Shown here in pieces: positions 1 to 11,362 of a stretch of DNA of 64,000 nucleotides. The first letter of the stretch is position 1; every line of letters starts with the position of its first letter. A program made the translations under genes and the position numbers. Below the pieces are notes generated by a model. The model did no database searches, was not told the DNA's origin, and saw only the letters and a list, made by a program, of their open reading frames with translations. This DNA comes from Albidovulum aestuarii. GTDB lineage: Bacteria; Pseudomonadota; Alphaproteobacteria; Rhodobacterales; Rhodobacteraceae. The DNA is taken from NCBI RefSeq assembly GCF_029961185.1, contig NZ_JASBQQ010000009.1, forward strand, positions 62,001 to 126,000, written 5' to 3'.

Positions 1-1
1 C

Positions 2-1528
2 CGGTCCGAGGAATTGTCTGAAGAGGTTCTGGCTCATGCCGAGCGGCTGGCCCAGACCAACCGGCAACTGGCCGCGACCAACACTGCGCTGGAAGAGGCC
101 AAGCGCGAACTGACCGAGATGGAGGCGCGCACAAGGCTCGTGACCGAGATGATGCCCGCCCATATCGCCCATGTCGGGCCGGACCTGATCTATACCTATT
201 CCAACCGGCGCCTCTCGTCGGTCATGCCCGGCAGCCTTTCCGACATTGTCGGCCGCCCGGTATCTGAGGCACTGGGGGCGGAGACCTTCGCCCGGATCGA
301 GCCGGGATTGCTGAAGGCGCTGGCGGGTGAAGCGAGTGTTTTCGAGTTTACCCACGACACCTCGGGCCGCCGCATCAGGCTCGCGCTGACCCCGGATCGG
401 GGCGGGGAAGGTGTGGCGCAGGGCGTCTATGTCCTGTCGATGGACGTAACCGAAGAGGCGCAGGCGCGGGCCGCGCTCAGCCAGAGTGCCAAGCGCGAAC
501 TGGCGGCGCAGCTGACCTCGGGTCTGGCCCATGATTTCGCCAATCTCCTGACGATCATCCTCGGCCTGCAGGGCCGGATGGAACGTATGGAGGACCTGCC
601 GGAAGAAGCCATTGACCTTGCCCGCGCGACGCTGGCTGCCGCACGGCGGGGCGGAACGCTTCTCGACCGGATCGCCGCAATCTCAGGACCCCGTGAAATC
701 CGGCCCGCGCCCACGGATATTCCGACTTTGCTGGAGGAATTGCGGGTAATGGCTGGGCCGTCTCTGCACGAAGGCGTGGGCCTTGACCTGCTGACCGGCG
801 ATCTCAAGCGACCAATCCTGCTTGATGCCGGATCGCTGCTGGATGCGCTATTGAACCTCATCCTCAACGCCCGCGACGCGCTGGCGCCGGGATCGGGGCG
901 GATCACCCTGACCGCGCGCCCCGTGCGCGATACCTGGCTGGAAATCAGCGTCGCCGATACCGGTCCCGGCTTTTCCGAAAAGGCTTTGGACCACGGGCTT
1001 GATCCGTTCTTCACCACCAAGGGGGGGGAGGGGTCGGGCCTCGGCCTCTCCATGGTCTATGACCATATCAAACTGATGGGCGGCACGGTGAAACTCGCCA
1101 ACCGGCCCGAGGGCGGGGCGAAGGTGACGCTTCGCCTGCCGCTCCGCGCCGCTGACGCCGCGCCTGCGCAACCGACGCTGGTGCTGCTGGTGGAGGATAC
1201 CGAAGAGATCCGCACCGATGTGCGCGAGATGCTGCGCGGCCTTGGCCACAACGTGATCGAGGCGGCGAGCGCGGAGGAAGCGGCGGAACTGGCCGACCTG
1301 CCGGGGATTGGGCTGATCCTGTCGGATATCGGCCTGCCGGGGGAACAAAGCGGCGTCGACTTTCTGCGGGGGCTTTCTGACGCGGGGCATGAGGCCCGTC
1401 TGATGCTGATGACCTCGCTGCCGCCGGGCAATCCGGAACGGGTACGGGCGGGCGCGATCCCGGTCCTGACGAAACCCTTCACCGGGGCCGAGCTGGCGGC
1501 CTTCCTCTCCGCGAAAGAAGCCGCATGA
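2..1528 (+). CDS. Hybrid sensor histidine kinase with PAS and C-terminal receiver domain (5' end outside window)
   Basis: The reading frame is open to the left edge, so the TTG at 14 is probably not the true start and the gene begins upstream. The visible part starts with a coiled-coil stretch (about residues 1-45), then a PAS-like domain (about 45-150). An H-box follows with the phospho-acceptor His in GLAHDFANLL (about residue 173). The ATP-binding domain has an N box (LNLILNARDA), G1 (DTGPGF), F box (DPFFTTK) and G2 (GSGLGLS). A receiver domain occupies about 390-500, with phospho-Asp in LSDIGLPG and Lys in LTKPF. It probably autophosphorylates, passes phosphate to its own receiver, and may also act on the regulator whose gene overlaps its stop by 4 bp. 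The signal sensed is unknown. Confidence 0.9.
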   Translation, partial: RSEELSEEVLAHAERLAQTNRQLAATNTALEEAKRELTEMEARTRLVTEMMPAHIAHVGPDLIYTYSNRRLSSVMPGSLSDIVGRPVSEALGAETFARIEPGLLKALAGEASVFEFTHDTSGRRIRLALTPDRGGEGVAQGVYVLSMDVTEEAQARAALSQSAKRELAAQLTSGLAHDFANLLTIILGLQGRMERMEDLPEEAIDLARATLAAARRGGTLLDRIAAISGPREIRPAPTDIPTLLEELRVMAGPSLHEGVGLDLLTGDLKRPILLDAGSLLDALLNLILNARDALAPGSGRITLTARPVRDTWLEISVADTGPGFSEKALDHGLDPFFTTKGGEGSGLGLSMVYDHIKLMGGTVKLANRPEGGAKVTLRLPLRAADAAPAQPTLVLLVEDTEEIRTDVREMLRGLGHNVIEAASAEEAAELADLPGIGLILSDIGLPGEQSGVDFLRGLSDAGHEARLMLMTSLPPGNPERVRAGAIPVLTKPFTGAELAAFLSAKEAA

Positions 1529-2235
1529 CCGATCCCCGCCCCCATGTCGCCATCTTGGATGACGAGCCCGAGATTCGCCGGATGCTGGCAGCCGCGTTGG
1601 AAGAGGCGGGGTTCCGCACCTCCTGCTATGCCCGCGCCACGGAATTTGAGGCTGCGCTGAAACGGCTGACGCCCGATGTCTGCCTTGTCGATCTCGGCCT
1701 TCCCGACCGCGACGGGCTGGCGCTGGTCCATCGCCTCGCGCTCGAATCCGGCGCGGCGATCATTATTATCTCAGGGAGGGCGCAGGTGCAGGACCGGGTG
1801 ACGGGGCTGGAACTCGGGGCCGACGACTACATCATCAAGCCCTTCGACCCGGCCGAGGTCGTCGCCCGCATCCGCGCCCGGCTGCGCAAGGGCCGGACCG
1901 ATCCGGAGCGCGCCGCGACCATCGCCCGTTTCGCCGACTGGACGGCGTATTTCGACCGCTATCTGCTGGTGAACAAGGACGGAGAAGAGGTGCCCTTTTC
2001 TCATGCCGAGGGCGAGGTTTTGCGGCTTTTCCTCGATAGCCCGAAACGGCTGATTTCGCGCGCGCAGATGCAGGAGAGCCTTGGCGGCGCGGCGGGCGAA
2101 AGCTTTGACCGGGCGATGGATGTGCGCATCTCGCGCCTCAGAACCAAGCTCGGTGAAGACCCCAAGAACCCGCGCCTGATCAAGACGATCTACGGGGCGG
2201 GGTATATTTTCCTTGGCGACGTCCGCTGGGGCTGA
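1525..2235 (+). CDS. OmpR/PhoB-family two-component response regulator
   Basis: A 236-residue protein. The N-terminal receiver has acidic residues in LDDEPE, phospho-Asp in LVDLGLPD and Lys in IIKPFD. The C-terminal winged-helix DNA-binding domain (about 130-232) ends with the usual RTKLGEDP and TIYGAGYIF elements of the OmpR class. The start ATG overlaps the kinase stop (ATGA), so the two are probably translationally coupled and form a cognate pair. It is expected to bind promoter DNA when phosphorylated; its targets cannot be read from this window. Confidence 0.92.
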   Translation: MTDPRPHVAILDDEPEIRRMLAAALEEAGFRTSCYARATEFEAALKRLTPDVCLVDLGLPDRDGLALVHRLALESGAAIIIISGRAQVQDRVTGLELGADDYIIKPFDPAEVVARIRARLRKGRTDPERAATIARFADWTAYFDRYLLVNKDGEEVPFSHAEGEVLRLFLDSPKRLISRAQMQESLGGAAGESFDRAMDVRISRLRTKLGEDPKNPRLIKTIYGAGYIFLGDVRWG

Positions 2236-2247
2236 CAAACAGGCGCC

Positions 2248-2901
2248 ATGACCGAACTGACCCTTATCCGCCACGGACAGGCCAATTCCGGCGCCCGGAC
2301 CGAAGCCGACTATGACCGGCTGTCGCCGCTTGGCCAGCAGCAAGCCTCATGGCTGGGCGAACATCTGCGGCTGACCGGTGGCTTCGACCGCGTGATCTCG
2401 GGCACGCTCCGCCGTCAGCGCGAGACGGCAGAGGCGCTGAACCTCGACGCGCGGCCCCATGCGCTCGACGAACGATTGAACGAACTGGATTACTTCGCGC
2501 TGTCGCATGCGCTTCAGGACAGCCACGCCATTCCCTTCCCGACGGGCCCCGAGGATTTCGCCGCCCATGTGCCGCAGGTGCTGCAACTCTGGCGTTCCGG
2601 CGATGTCGGGCCGGATCATGAAAGCTATGAGGGGTTCATTGCCCGCGTTTCCGGCGCGGTTGAGGATGCCGCGCAGGGCGGGCCGGGTGCGGTCCTCGTC
2701 ACCTCGACCGGCGTCATCGCGACACTGGTGGCGCTGGCCTTGGGGCTGGAAGCAGTGATGAAGGCGCGGATGTTCCTGAAAGTGATGAACACCTCCGTTC
2801 ACCGTTTCGCCGTCCATGACGGTACACTGCACCTCAACCAGTTCGGCGCGACACCGCATCTCGACTATCCTGACCGCCACGGGGCGCGGACGCATTACTA
2901 A
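2248..2901 (+). CDS. Histidine phosphatase (phosphoglycerate mutase-like) family protein
   Basis: A 217-residue protein opening with the family signature LIRHGQAN, whose His would be the phospho-accepting residue. An acidic pair in DERLNELDY fits the proton-donor position. At the position where the family usually shows a second His (SHGG-like), this protein reads VTSTGV, so the second catalytic His appears to be missing. It starts 12 bp after the response regulator and is probably co-transcribed with it. The substrate is unknown; a small phosphorylated metabolite or phosphoprotein is possible, and the altered motif could mean reduced activity. Confidence 0.82.
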   Translation: MTELTLIRHGQANSGARTEADYDRLSPLGQQQASWLGEHLRLTGGFDRVISGTLRRQRETAEALNLDARPHALDERLNELDYFALSHALQDSHAIPFPTGPEDFAAHVPQVLQLWRSGDVGPDHESYEGFIARVSGAVEDAAQGGPGAVLVTSTGVIATLVALALGLEAVMKARMFLKVMNTSVHRFAVHDGTLHLNQFGATPHLDYPDRHGARTHY

Positions 2902-3207
2902 TGGCTGTGCCGACCAATCGGGAGGGTCCGCTATGTGCCTCTTGCGGACACGGCCCCAATCGCAGCGCAAGCCGGGCGGGCGACTGCCCGTGGGGTGGCG
3001 CGGCGACCTTTGTTCAGGGCAGTTTATGGCCGCAAAGCCCCCCGCCCTCATGCGAGGCGCGCGACCGCCAAAGCGCCAGCCCGCCGGGACGGGCAGGCGC
3101 TCGCCCGGCGCCTTCGGCTTGATTCCGGGCGAAAGTGGGCTTTACTGAATGTCCGCTTGGTCAACACAACACACCAAACGAATTACGGGATCGCTACAGA
3201 GGTAAAC
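2902..3207. other. Non-coding stretch with no recognised gene
   Basis: About 306 bp of very GC-rich sequence separates the phosphatase from the next gene. It contains small GC hairpins such as CGGGC-GACT-GCCCG, which could help stop transcription from upstream. Frames are open through it, but their translations are Arg/Pro/Ala-rich, as expected from high GC, and resemble no protein family I know. I see no tRNA, riboswitch or clear promoter. Confidence 0.5.
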
Positions 3208-4338
3208 ATGCAGATTCACTGGTGCGGAACCGGCCTTTCCTCCCGCCCCGGCCTACGCCGGCTGATCCTTGCGGGTCACCCGGTCACGGTCTGGAACCTG
3301 CCGGTGGAAGCGGCGATGGAGGCCGTGGGCGATATCACCGAAGACATCCGCGCGATGGAACCCGGCGCGCTTGAAGCAGTGCTTCAGCCCGGCGACATCG
3401 TCGTTTCCATGCTGCCCGCGACGCTGCATCTGGACCTTGCCCGGACCTGCGTCGATAAGGGCGCGCATTTCGTATCGTCCAGCTACATCTCGCCCGAGAT
3501 GCAGGCGCTGGACGAACCGGCCCGCGAGGCAGGCGTGGCGGTCGTCAACGAGGTCGGCCTCGATCCCGGCATCGACCACCTGATGGCGCATGACCTGGTC
3601 ACCGCCTACCGCGCGTCTGCACACTATGACCGCGACAACATCCTGTCCTTCACCTCTTACTGCGGCGGCGTGCCCGCGGTACCGAACGCCTTCCGCTACA
3701 AGTTCTCGTGGTCGCCCATCGGCGTTCTGCGCGCATTGATGACCCCGGCCCGCTCGATCCGCGATTTCACCGAACTCAGCGTCGCCCACCCATGGGATGC
3801 GGTCCGCACATACTCGGCGCCGCTTCGCCATCCCGAGACCTTCGAGGTCTACCCCAACCGCGACTCGCTGCCCTATCTCGAGGCCTACCGCTTCGAACCG
3901 GGGAGCAGGGTAAAGGAGTTTGTCCGCGGCACGTTACGCCTGAACGGCTGGACCGAAGCCTGGGCGGATATTTTCAACGAATTGGAAGCTGCGCCGTCAA
4001 ACGACCGGCTCAAGGACCTGTCCGATGAGCTATGGGAAAAATATCCCCTGGAAGAGGGTGAGGCCGACCGGGTTGTCCTCTGTGTTTCGCTGAAGGCCGA
4101 AAAGGCGGGCATGCCGGTCTGGCACAAGACCTGGGTTCTCGATGCGACGGGCGATATCCGCGGTTCGGCCATGGCGCGTCTTGTTTCGGGAACGGTCGCG
4201 CTGGCGGTCGAGGCAGTCATGGCGCGGGAAATGCCGGTCGGTGTCCACGGCGCGCCGCACGATCCGCGACTGGTGCAACGCTGGCTGGACGAAACGCGCA
4301 GCGCCGCGCAGGAAATGCGCCGGGTCGATCACGTCTGA
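3208..4338 (+). CDS. Saccharopine dehydrogenase-like NAD(P)-dependent oxidoreductase
   Basis: A 376-residue protein. The ATG at 3208 is preceded by an AGAGG-type ribosome site and places the Rossmann-like start (IHWCGTGLSS) at the N-terminus; the frame remains open upstream, but that extension looks like translated intergenic DNA. The N-terminal half fits the saccharopine dehydrogenase NAD(P)-binding domain. The middle region, with NEVGLDPGIDHLMA, matches the conserved core of saccharopine reductase-type and carboxynorspermidine dehydrogenase-type enzymes. Lysine metabolism or polyamine synthesis are both possible; the sequence does not decide. It converges on rnc with only about 18 bp between them. 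Confidence 0.8.
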   Translation: MQIHWCGTGLSSRPGLRRLILAGHPVTVWNLPVEAAMEAVGDITEDIRAMEPGALEAVLQPGDIVVSMLPATLHLDLARTCVDKGAHFVSSSYISPEMQALDEPAREAGVAVVNEVGLDPGIDHLMAHDLVTAYRASAHYDRDNILSFTSYCGGVPAVPNAFRYKFSWSPIGVLRALMTPARSIRDFTELSVAHPWDAVRTYSAPLRHPETFEVYPNRDSLPYLEAYRFEPGSRVKEFVRGTLRLNGWTEAWADIFNELEAAPSNDRLKDLSDELWEKYPLEEGEADRVVLCVSLKAEKAGMPVWHKTWVLDATGDIRGSAMARLVSGTVALAVEAVMAREMPVGVHGAPHDPRLVQRWLDETRSAAQEMRRVDHV

Positions 4339-4356
4339 CGGATAGGGGATGGGCGG

Positions 4357-5040
4357 TCAGGTCCCGTCCATCCGCGCCAGCAAGGCTTTGGCGGCAGCCT
4401 GTTCGGCCTGACGCTTCGCGCCCGCCTTCGCGGCCTCTGTCTCGCCCGTCTCCAGCCGCACCTCGACGGTGAAGATCGGCTGATGGTCCGGCCCCTCGCG
4501 CTTCAGTTCCGTGTAGGCAGGCGGTGGCAGGCCCCGGGCCTGCGCCCATTCCTGAAGCGCGGTCTTGGCATCGCGGGCGTCGGCCTCGACCGCGCCGATC
4601 CGGTCGCCCCAAAGACGCAGGATCACCGCCTTCGCCGCCTCAAACCCGCCGTCGAGATAGACGGCGGCAATCACTGCCTCCATCGCATCGCCCAGAAGCG
4701 CTTCCTTGCGCCGCCCGCCCGACATCATCTCGGACCGGCCAAGTTTCAGGACATCGCCCAAACCCACCTCGCGCGCGACATTGGCGCAGGCTTCCTTGCG
4801 GACGAGCGTGTTGAAACGGGGGGCCAGCTGTCCTTCCGACGCGCCCTTGTCCGCCGCCAGCAGGGCCTCGGCCATCACGAGGCCAAGCACCCGGTCGCCG
4901 AGAAATTCCAGCCGCTGGTTGTCGGGCCGGGTCGCGGTCGAGATGGATGCGTGGGTCAGCGCCCGGACGAGAAGTTCGGGCCGCAGGAACTCATGCCCGA
5001 TCCGGGCCGCGAACGCGGCGAGATCGGCCGAGAGTTTCAC
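4357..5040 (-). CDS. rnc: Ribonuclease III
   Basis: A 227-residue double-strand-specific RNase that processes rRNA precursors and other structured RNAs. The RNase III domain (about 1-150) carries the signature [12 protein letters not shown] with the metal-binding acidic residues, and a second acidic cluster in [17 protein letters not shown] double-stranded RNA-binding domain follows (about 155-225, ending in an Ala-rich helix with [13 protein letters not shown]). The start ATG overlaps the lepB stop by 4 bp, giving the common alphaproteobacterial order acpS-lepB-rnc. The usual downstream gene era is not present here; the next gene is convergent. Confidence 0.96.
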   Translation of the reverse strand: MKLSADLAAFAARIGHEFLRPELLVRALTHASISTATRPDNQRLEFLGDRVLGLVMAEALLAADKGASEGQLAPRFNTLVRKEACANVAREVGLGDVLKLGRSEMMSGGRRKEALLGDAMEAVIAAVYLDGGFEAAKAVILRLWGDRIGAVEADARDAKTALQEWAQARGLPPPAYTELKREGPDHQPIFTVEVRLETGETEAAKAGAKRQAEQAAAKALLARMDGT

Positions 5041-5816
5041 TCCACCGCCTTGAAGAACCGGTCGGACCGCCAGGTCCAGAAGAAGAAGAGCGACTTGCCG
5101 GCAGACGAGAACATGATCCTGTCGGCGCGGCCGATCAGGTATTCGGCAGGCAGCATGCCCACTCCGCCCAATGCCACCGGAACCCGGCTGTCCTGGCTGT
5201 TGTCACGGTTGTCGCCCATGAAGAAATACTGACCTTCCGGCACGGTATAGATGGGCGTGTTATCGACACCGCTGTTGCGGATGTTCAGGATGCTGTGGCT
5301 TACGCCGTTCGGCAGCGTCTCGATCTTGCGTTCCTTGACGCAGACGGCGCCCTGCCCGACCGGGTCGTTGGCGCATTGCGGCATGTTGCGCTGCGATCCC
5401 TGCGGCGCCTTGATCTCTTCGAACGTACCGCCATCTTTCTGCGGGACCGGCTGGCCGTTCAGCCACAAAACACCGTCCTTCACCTGCACGGTATCGCCCG
5501 GCAGAGCGATCAGGCGCTTGATGAAATCCGAACCGTTGGTCGGGTGACGGAAAACGACGACATCGCCGCGCTCGGGCTCAGCCGACCAGAGGCGGCCCGA
5601 TATCGGGCAGGCTGAGAACGGACACGAATACCGCGAATAGCCGTAGGCCATCTTGTTGACGAAAAGAAAATCGCCGATCAGCAGCGTGTCCTTCATCGAG
5701 CCCGACGGGATCCAGAATGGCTGATAAAACAGCGTGCGGAAGACGCCCGCGATCAATAACGCATAGACCACCGTCTTGATCGTCTCGACGATCCCGTCCT
5801 TTGCCGTACCACTCAT
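5037..5816 (-). CDS. lepB: Signal peptidase I
   Basis: A 259-residue inner-membrane peptidase that removes signal peptides from exported proteins. One N-terminal transmembrane segment (about 10-28) is followed by the catalytic Ser in [13 protein letters not shown]. The general-base Lys lies in [11 protein letters not shown]. The [11 protein letters not shown] motif near the C-terminus is typical of the family. It belongs to the minus-strand run acpS-lepB-rnc, starting 66 bp after acpS and overlapping rnc by 4 bp. Confidence 0.96.
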   Translation of the reverse strand: MSGTAKDGIVETIKTVVYALLIAGVFRTLFYQPFWIPSGSMKDTLLIGDFLFVNKMAYGYSRYSCPFSACPISGRLWSAEPERGDVVVFRHPTNGSDFIKRLIALPGDTVQVKDGVLWLNGQPVPQKDGGTFEEIKAPQGSQRNMPQCANDPVGQGAVCVKERKIETLPNGVSHSILNIRNSGVDNTPIYTVPEGQYFFMGDNRDNSQDSRVPVALGGVGMLPAEYLIGRADRIMFSSAGKSLFFFWTWRSDRFFKAVE

Positions 5817-5882
5817 ATCCGGTCCTGCCCGTTCCTGCTCCGGCGCTTCATGATCGCGCGGCGGCGGGGAGTCAAGTTTTAC

Positions 5883-6284
5883 TCAATTTTTCGGACGTGC
5901 CTCGATCACCACAAAGGCCTGTGCCCAGGGATGATCGTCTGTCAGGGTGACATGGACGATCGCCTCATACCCCTCGGGCGTCATCTCGGCCAACCGCTCG
6001 GCCGCCCAGCCGGTCAGGTGCATGACCGGCTGACCGGTCCTGAGGTTCGAAACCGCCATGTCCTTCCAGGAAATGCCCATGCGCAGCCCGGTGCCCAGCG
6101 CCTTGGAACAGGCCTCTTTCGCGGCCCAGCGTTTGGCATAGGTGCCCGCTGTGTCCCGCCGCCGTTCGGCCTTGCGCTGCTCCACCTCAGTGAAGACGCG
6201 GTTGCGGAAGCGGTCGCCGAACCGGTCCAGCGTTGCCTGAATGCGCTCGATATTGGCCAGATCGGTGCCGATGCCGAGGATCAT
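5883..6284 (-). CDS. acpS: Holo-[acyl-carrier-protein] synthase
   Basis: A 133-residue enzyme that transfers the phosphopantetheine arm of CoA onto acyl carrier protein, activating it for fatty acid synthesis. The N-terminus [14 protein letters not shown] contains the metal-binding Asp. The second motif, [14 protein letters not shown], carries the catalytic Glu and Lys. Length is standard. The start overlaps the stop of the oxidoreductase upstream by 4 bp, so the genes are probably one transcription unit. Confidence 0.96.
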   Translation of the reverse strand: MILGIGTDLANIERIQATLDRFGDRFRNRVFTEVEQRKAERRRDTAGTYAKRWAAKEACSKALGTGLRMGISWKDMAVSNLRTGQPVMHLTGWAAERLAEMTPEGYEAIVHVTLTDDHPWAQAFVVIEARPKN

Positions 6285-7261
6285 GCGACCTCCAGCACGA
6301 CCGTGCCGAGCTTGTTGCCTGCCTCGACCATACGGTGCGCCGACGCGCAGTCGGCAAGGTCGCCCCCGGGCACGACGGCATGAGACAACGCACCGGCCTC
6401 AAGCCACTCGGTCAGTTGCGCCTCGCCCTGCCGTCGCGTTTCGGGGTCGAGCAGGTAAACGAGGATCATCCTCAGCGTGATGTTGCGGAACATCAATGGG
6501 TAGAAGTCCAGCCGGGGCTGCATCTGAGAGGCCGAGGCATAGGTGGCGATCACGCCCCCGGGCTTCAGAAGCGCAAGGGCAGCGGTTTGACCGGCGGCGA
6601 AATCCACCTCGACAATGCGGTCAACGCCTTCGCCCCGGGTCATGTCGTTTACGGCCTGAACCACATCCGTGTCACGATAGTTGATCCATTCCGCCGCGGT
6701 CGAATGCGCCGCCTTCTCCGCCGAGGACACGGTGGCGATCACCCGCGCACCACCAAGCCGGGCCATCTGGCAGGCATAGCGCCCGACCGTGCCCGCGCCG
6801 CCGGTGACGAGAACCGTCTTGCCCGCCACCGGACCGTCAGCAAAGACTGCGCGCCAAGCGGTCATTGCCGGAATGCCAAGGCAGGCGCCCTCGGCAAACC
6901 CGGTGCCGTCCGGCAGGCGCACCGCCTGTTCGGCGGGCAGCGCGATCCGTTCCGCCGCCGTGCCGTATTGCCGCTGCCAGCCGCCGTTCCAGATCCAGAC
7001 ACGCTCGCCGATACGCGCCGGATCAACGCCCCCGCCCACGGCCTCGATAACGCCCGCGCCATCGGAATGCGGCACGATCCGGGGCCAACCCATGACCGCC
7101 CCAGCCCGCGCACCGGCCCGTAGCTTGACATCCGACGGGTTCACGCCCGAGGCGTGAAGCCGCACCAGAACTTCGCCCGCCTCGGGGACGGGGTCGGGCA
7201 GGTCGCCGACCGTCAGGACCTCATCCGCCGGACCGAACCGTTCAAACCAGACAGCCCTCAT
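6281..7261 (-). CDS. Quinone oxidoreductase-like zinc-free medium-chain dehydrogenase (NADPH:quinone reductase type)
   Basis: A 326-residue MDR-superfamily enzyme. The N-terminal GroES-like domain contains [19 protein letters not shown], typical of quinone reductases. The Rossmann domain has [20 protein letters not shown] (about 146-165). The zinc ligands of classical alcohol dehydrogenases are not seen. It probably reduces quinones or alpha,beta-unsaturated carbonyls with NADPH; the true substrate is unknown. It overlaps pdxJ upstream and acpS downstream by 4 bp each, so it sits inside the usual pdxJ-acpS pair. Confidence 0.88.
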   Translation of the reverse strand: MRAVWFERFGPADEVLTVGDLPDPVPEAGEVLVRLHASGVNPSDVKLRAGARAGAVMGWPRIVPHSDGAGVIEAVGGGVDPARIGERVWIWNGGWQRQYGTAAERIALPAEQAVRLPDGTGFAEGACLGIPAMTAWRAVFADGPVAGKTVLVTGGAGTVGRYACQMARLGGARVIATVSSAEKAAHSTAAEWINYRDTDVVQAVNDMTRGEGVDRIVEVDFAAGQTAALALLKPGGVIATYASASQMQPRLDFYPLMFRNITLRMILVYLLDPETRRQGEAQLTEWLEAGALSHAVVPGGDLADCASAHRMVEAGNKLGTVVLEVA

Positions 7262-8004
7262 TGCCCGGCCCGTGCCTCATCCATGATCCGGCGCATCTCG
7301 GCAATCGCCGGTTTGAGGCCGACAAAGATCGCCTCGCCGATCAGGAAATGGCCGATGTTCAGCTCGCGCACCTCGGGAAATGCGGCGATGGGTGCGACGG
7401 TATCGAAGGTCAGGCCATGGCCCGCATGCACTTCGAGCCCAAGTGAGTGCGCGAAGGTCGACATCTCGCGCAGCCGCTCAAGTTCGGTATCGCGTTCGGC
7501 AAAGCGCCCCTCGGCATGAAAGTCGCAATAGGCGCCGGTGTGAAGTTCCACCACTGCCGCGCCGATCCGGTGCGCCGCCTCGATCTGGGCGGCATCCGCT
7601 GCGATAAAGATCGACACTCGGCAACCTGCCTCGGCCAAGGGCGCGATGAAATGCGCCAGCCGGTTTTCCTCGCGCGCGACCTCCAGCCCGCCTTCGGTCG
7701 TCCGCTCCTCGCGTTTTTCCGGCACGATGCAGACGGCATGCGGATTGTGGCGCAAAGCGATCTTCTGCATTTCGTCCGTCGCGGCCATCTCGAAATTCAA
7801 CGGCACCGACAGTGCCTCCATCAGCCGGTCGATGTCGCCGTCGGTGATATGGCGCCGGTCTTCGCGCAGATGGGCGGTGATGCCGTCGGCGCCCGCGTCT
7901 TCGGCAAGTTTGGCGGCGCGAACGGGATCCGGATAGGCCGAACCACGCGCGTTTCGCACGGTCGCCACATGGTCGATGTTCACGCCAAGCCGCAATTCAT
8001 TCAC
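7258..8004 (-). CDS. pdxJ: Pyridoxine 5'-phosphate synthase
   Basis: A 248-residue TIM-barrel enzyme that condenses 1-deoxyxylulose 5-phosphate with aminoacetone 3-phosphate, the last ring-closing step of vitamin B6 synthesis in the DXP-dependent route. Family motifs are [15 protein letters not shown] at the N-terminus, [23 protein letters not shown] and [11 protein letters not shown]. Its substrate deoxyxylulose phosphate is made by dxs, encoded at 38.0 kb. It begins a tight run with the oxidoreductase, acpS, lepB and rnc. Confidence 0.97.
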   Translation of the reverse strand: MNELRLGVNIDHVATVRNARGSAYPDPVRAAKLAEDAGADGITAHLREDRRHITDGDIDRLMEALSVPLNFEMAATDEMQKIALRHNPHAVCIVPEKREERTTEGGLEVAREENRLAHFIAPLAEAGCRVSIFIAADAAQIEAAHRIGAAVVELHTGAYCDFHAEGRFAERDTELERLREMSTFAHSLGLEVHAGHGLTFDTVAPIAAFPEVRELNIGHFLIGEAIFVGLKPAIAEMRRIMDEARAGQ

Positions 8005-8096
8005 GTCATGTACTCCGATTTATCAGGCTCGGTGGCAGGTTAGACCGGCGCGGCCGCCGCTGTGAATGTCTGAATCGTCATGAATACAATTCGGGA

Positions 8097-8753
8097 CTAG
8101 CTGTTACCCTGCTGTTCCCCTGCCCGCGCATGAAGTTTTGCTTTCAACTTCTCGAACCGCGCTTTCAGCCGTTTGCGGCGGTGTTTCTGATAGGCGGCGA
8201 TGACCGGTTCCGACAGGTAGTAGGACAGGACGCCGGCGACAACCCCGGGCAGCAGACCGCCAACCATATAGGGCAGAAAGACTTCGTTCCAGAAATTGTA
8301 AAGGTTGTCCCAGCGGCTCGTCGCCTCGGTGAAGATGGCGAAGAAATTGTGCTTCAGGTTCTCGCCCGCGCCGACAAACTTTCCGAACAAGGTTGCATGC
8401 TGGCTTTCATCGAACTGGGTTCCAAGGATCAGGTGGCCGAGTTTCATCGACGAAAAGGCGATGAATGGGAAGGTGATCGGATTGCCGAAGAACGTGCCGA
8501 GAAGCGAGGCGAGGATGTTGCCCCTTGCAGCCTTCGCCACAAGCGCGGCGGCGACAAAATGCAGACCGAAGAGTGGCGTGAAGCTGACGAAAACACCCGC
8601 GCCAACGCCGCGCGCGATCCGGTCGGGGCGGTCGGGCAGACGACGGACCCGATGCTTGACGTAGTGAAAGGCGCGCGTCCAGCCGCCGCGGGGCCAGAAG
8701 GCCTCGGCGATCAGTTGCATATAGGACCGTGGCGTCCGCCTTTTGAAAACCAC
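8097..8753 (-). CDS. DUF2062 domain-containing membrane protein
   Basis: A 218-residue protein with an Arg-rich N-terminus and several hydrophobic segments (about 55-100 and 150-185). GVFVSFTPLFGLHFVAAAL and the FFGNPITFPF element fit the DUF2062 family of small inner-membrane proteins. The function of the family is unknown to me. It lies between rsh (20 bp upstream) and pdxJ. The C-terminus is highly charged (Lys/Arg-rich) and probably cytoplasmic. Confidence 0.85.
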   Translation of the reverse strand: MVFKRRTPRSYMQLIAEAFWPRGGWTRAFHYVKHRVRRLPDRPDRIARGVGAGVFVSFTPLFGLHFVAAALVAKAARGNILASLLGTFFGNPITFPFIAFSSMKLGHLILGTQFDESQHATLFGKFVGAGENLKHNFFAIFTEATSRWDNLYNFWNEVFLPYMVGGLLPGVVAGVLSYYLSEPVIAAYQKHRRKRLKARFEKLKAKLHARAGEQQGNS

Positions 8754-8773
8754 TTAATCTTCCCCTTCGCCCA

Positions 8774-10897
<2,124 letters not shown>

Positions 10898-10927
10898 TCC
10901 GGTCCGCGCGCCTCGGTGTTCTTGGGC

Positions 10928-11281
10928 TTAGCCCTGGCCCTGAGCTTCCATGAGCGCCCGGAGCAGTTTCTCTTCCGACATGTCGTCGTCCGCCGGACGG
11001 TCAACTTCAGCACCCATCAGAAGCGCCATTGCATCATCTTCGGCCTCGTCGACCTCGATCTGGGTCTGGTGGCTTTCGATCATCCGCTCGCGCAGGTCGC
11101 CTGCGGTCTGGGTCTCGTCGGCAATCTCGCGCAAGGAGACGACGGGGTTCTTGTCGTTGTCGCGGTCGATGGTCAGCGACGCACCGGCAGCGATCTCACG
11201 CGCACGATGAGCGGCGAGCATCACCAGCTCGAACCGGTTCGGAACCTTGTCAACGCAATCTTCGACCGTCACGCGGGCCAT
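10928..11281 (-). CDS. rpoZ: DNA-directed RNA polymerase omega subunit
   Basis: A 117-residue protein that assists assembly of RNA polymerase through the beta' subunit. MARVTVEDC and [17 protein letters not shown] are the conserved omega core. The ATG at 11281 is chosen because GGAG lies 8 bp upstream and the next four upstream codons are not conserved. The acidic C-terminal extension (about 75-117) is common in alphaproteobacteria. The pairing rpoZ-rsh is functionally sensible because ppGpp binds near omega in many bacteria. Confidence 0.95.
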   Translation of the reverse strand: MARVTVEDCVDKVPNRFELVMLAAHRAREIAAGASLTIDRDNDKNPVVSLREIADETQTAGDLRERMIESHQTQIEVDEAEDDAMALLMGAEVDRPADDDMSEEKLLRALMEAQGQG

Positions 11282-11319
11282 GAGACACTCCAATCGGACT
11301 TGGGAGATATGGAGCCCGC

Positions 11320-11348
11320 TATTTAGGCGCTCCTCTCCCCCTTGACAA
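11320..11348 (-). promoter_or_regulatory. Candidate sigma-70-type promoter for rpoZ-rsh
   Basis: Read on the minus strand: TTGTCA, 17 bp, TAAATA. The start codon of rpoZ is about 40 bp further on. The -35 is good (one mismatch to TTGACA), the -10 is weak. This is a visual match only. Confidence 0.42.
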
Positions 11349-11362
11349 GCGATGATTCCCCC

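Noticed and set aside
2935-3207. N-terminal extension of the saccharopine dehydrogenase-like protein
   Set aside because: The extension is Arg/Ala-rich without conservation, and a ribosome site precedes the ATG at 3208.
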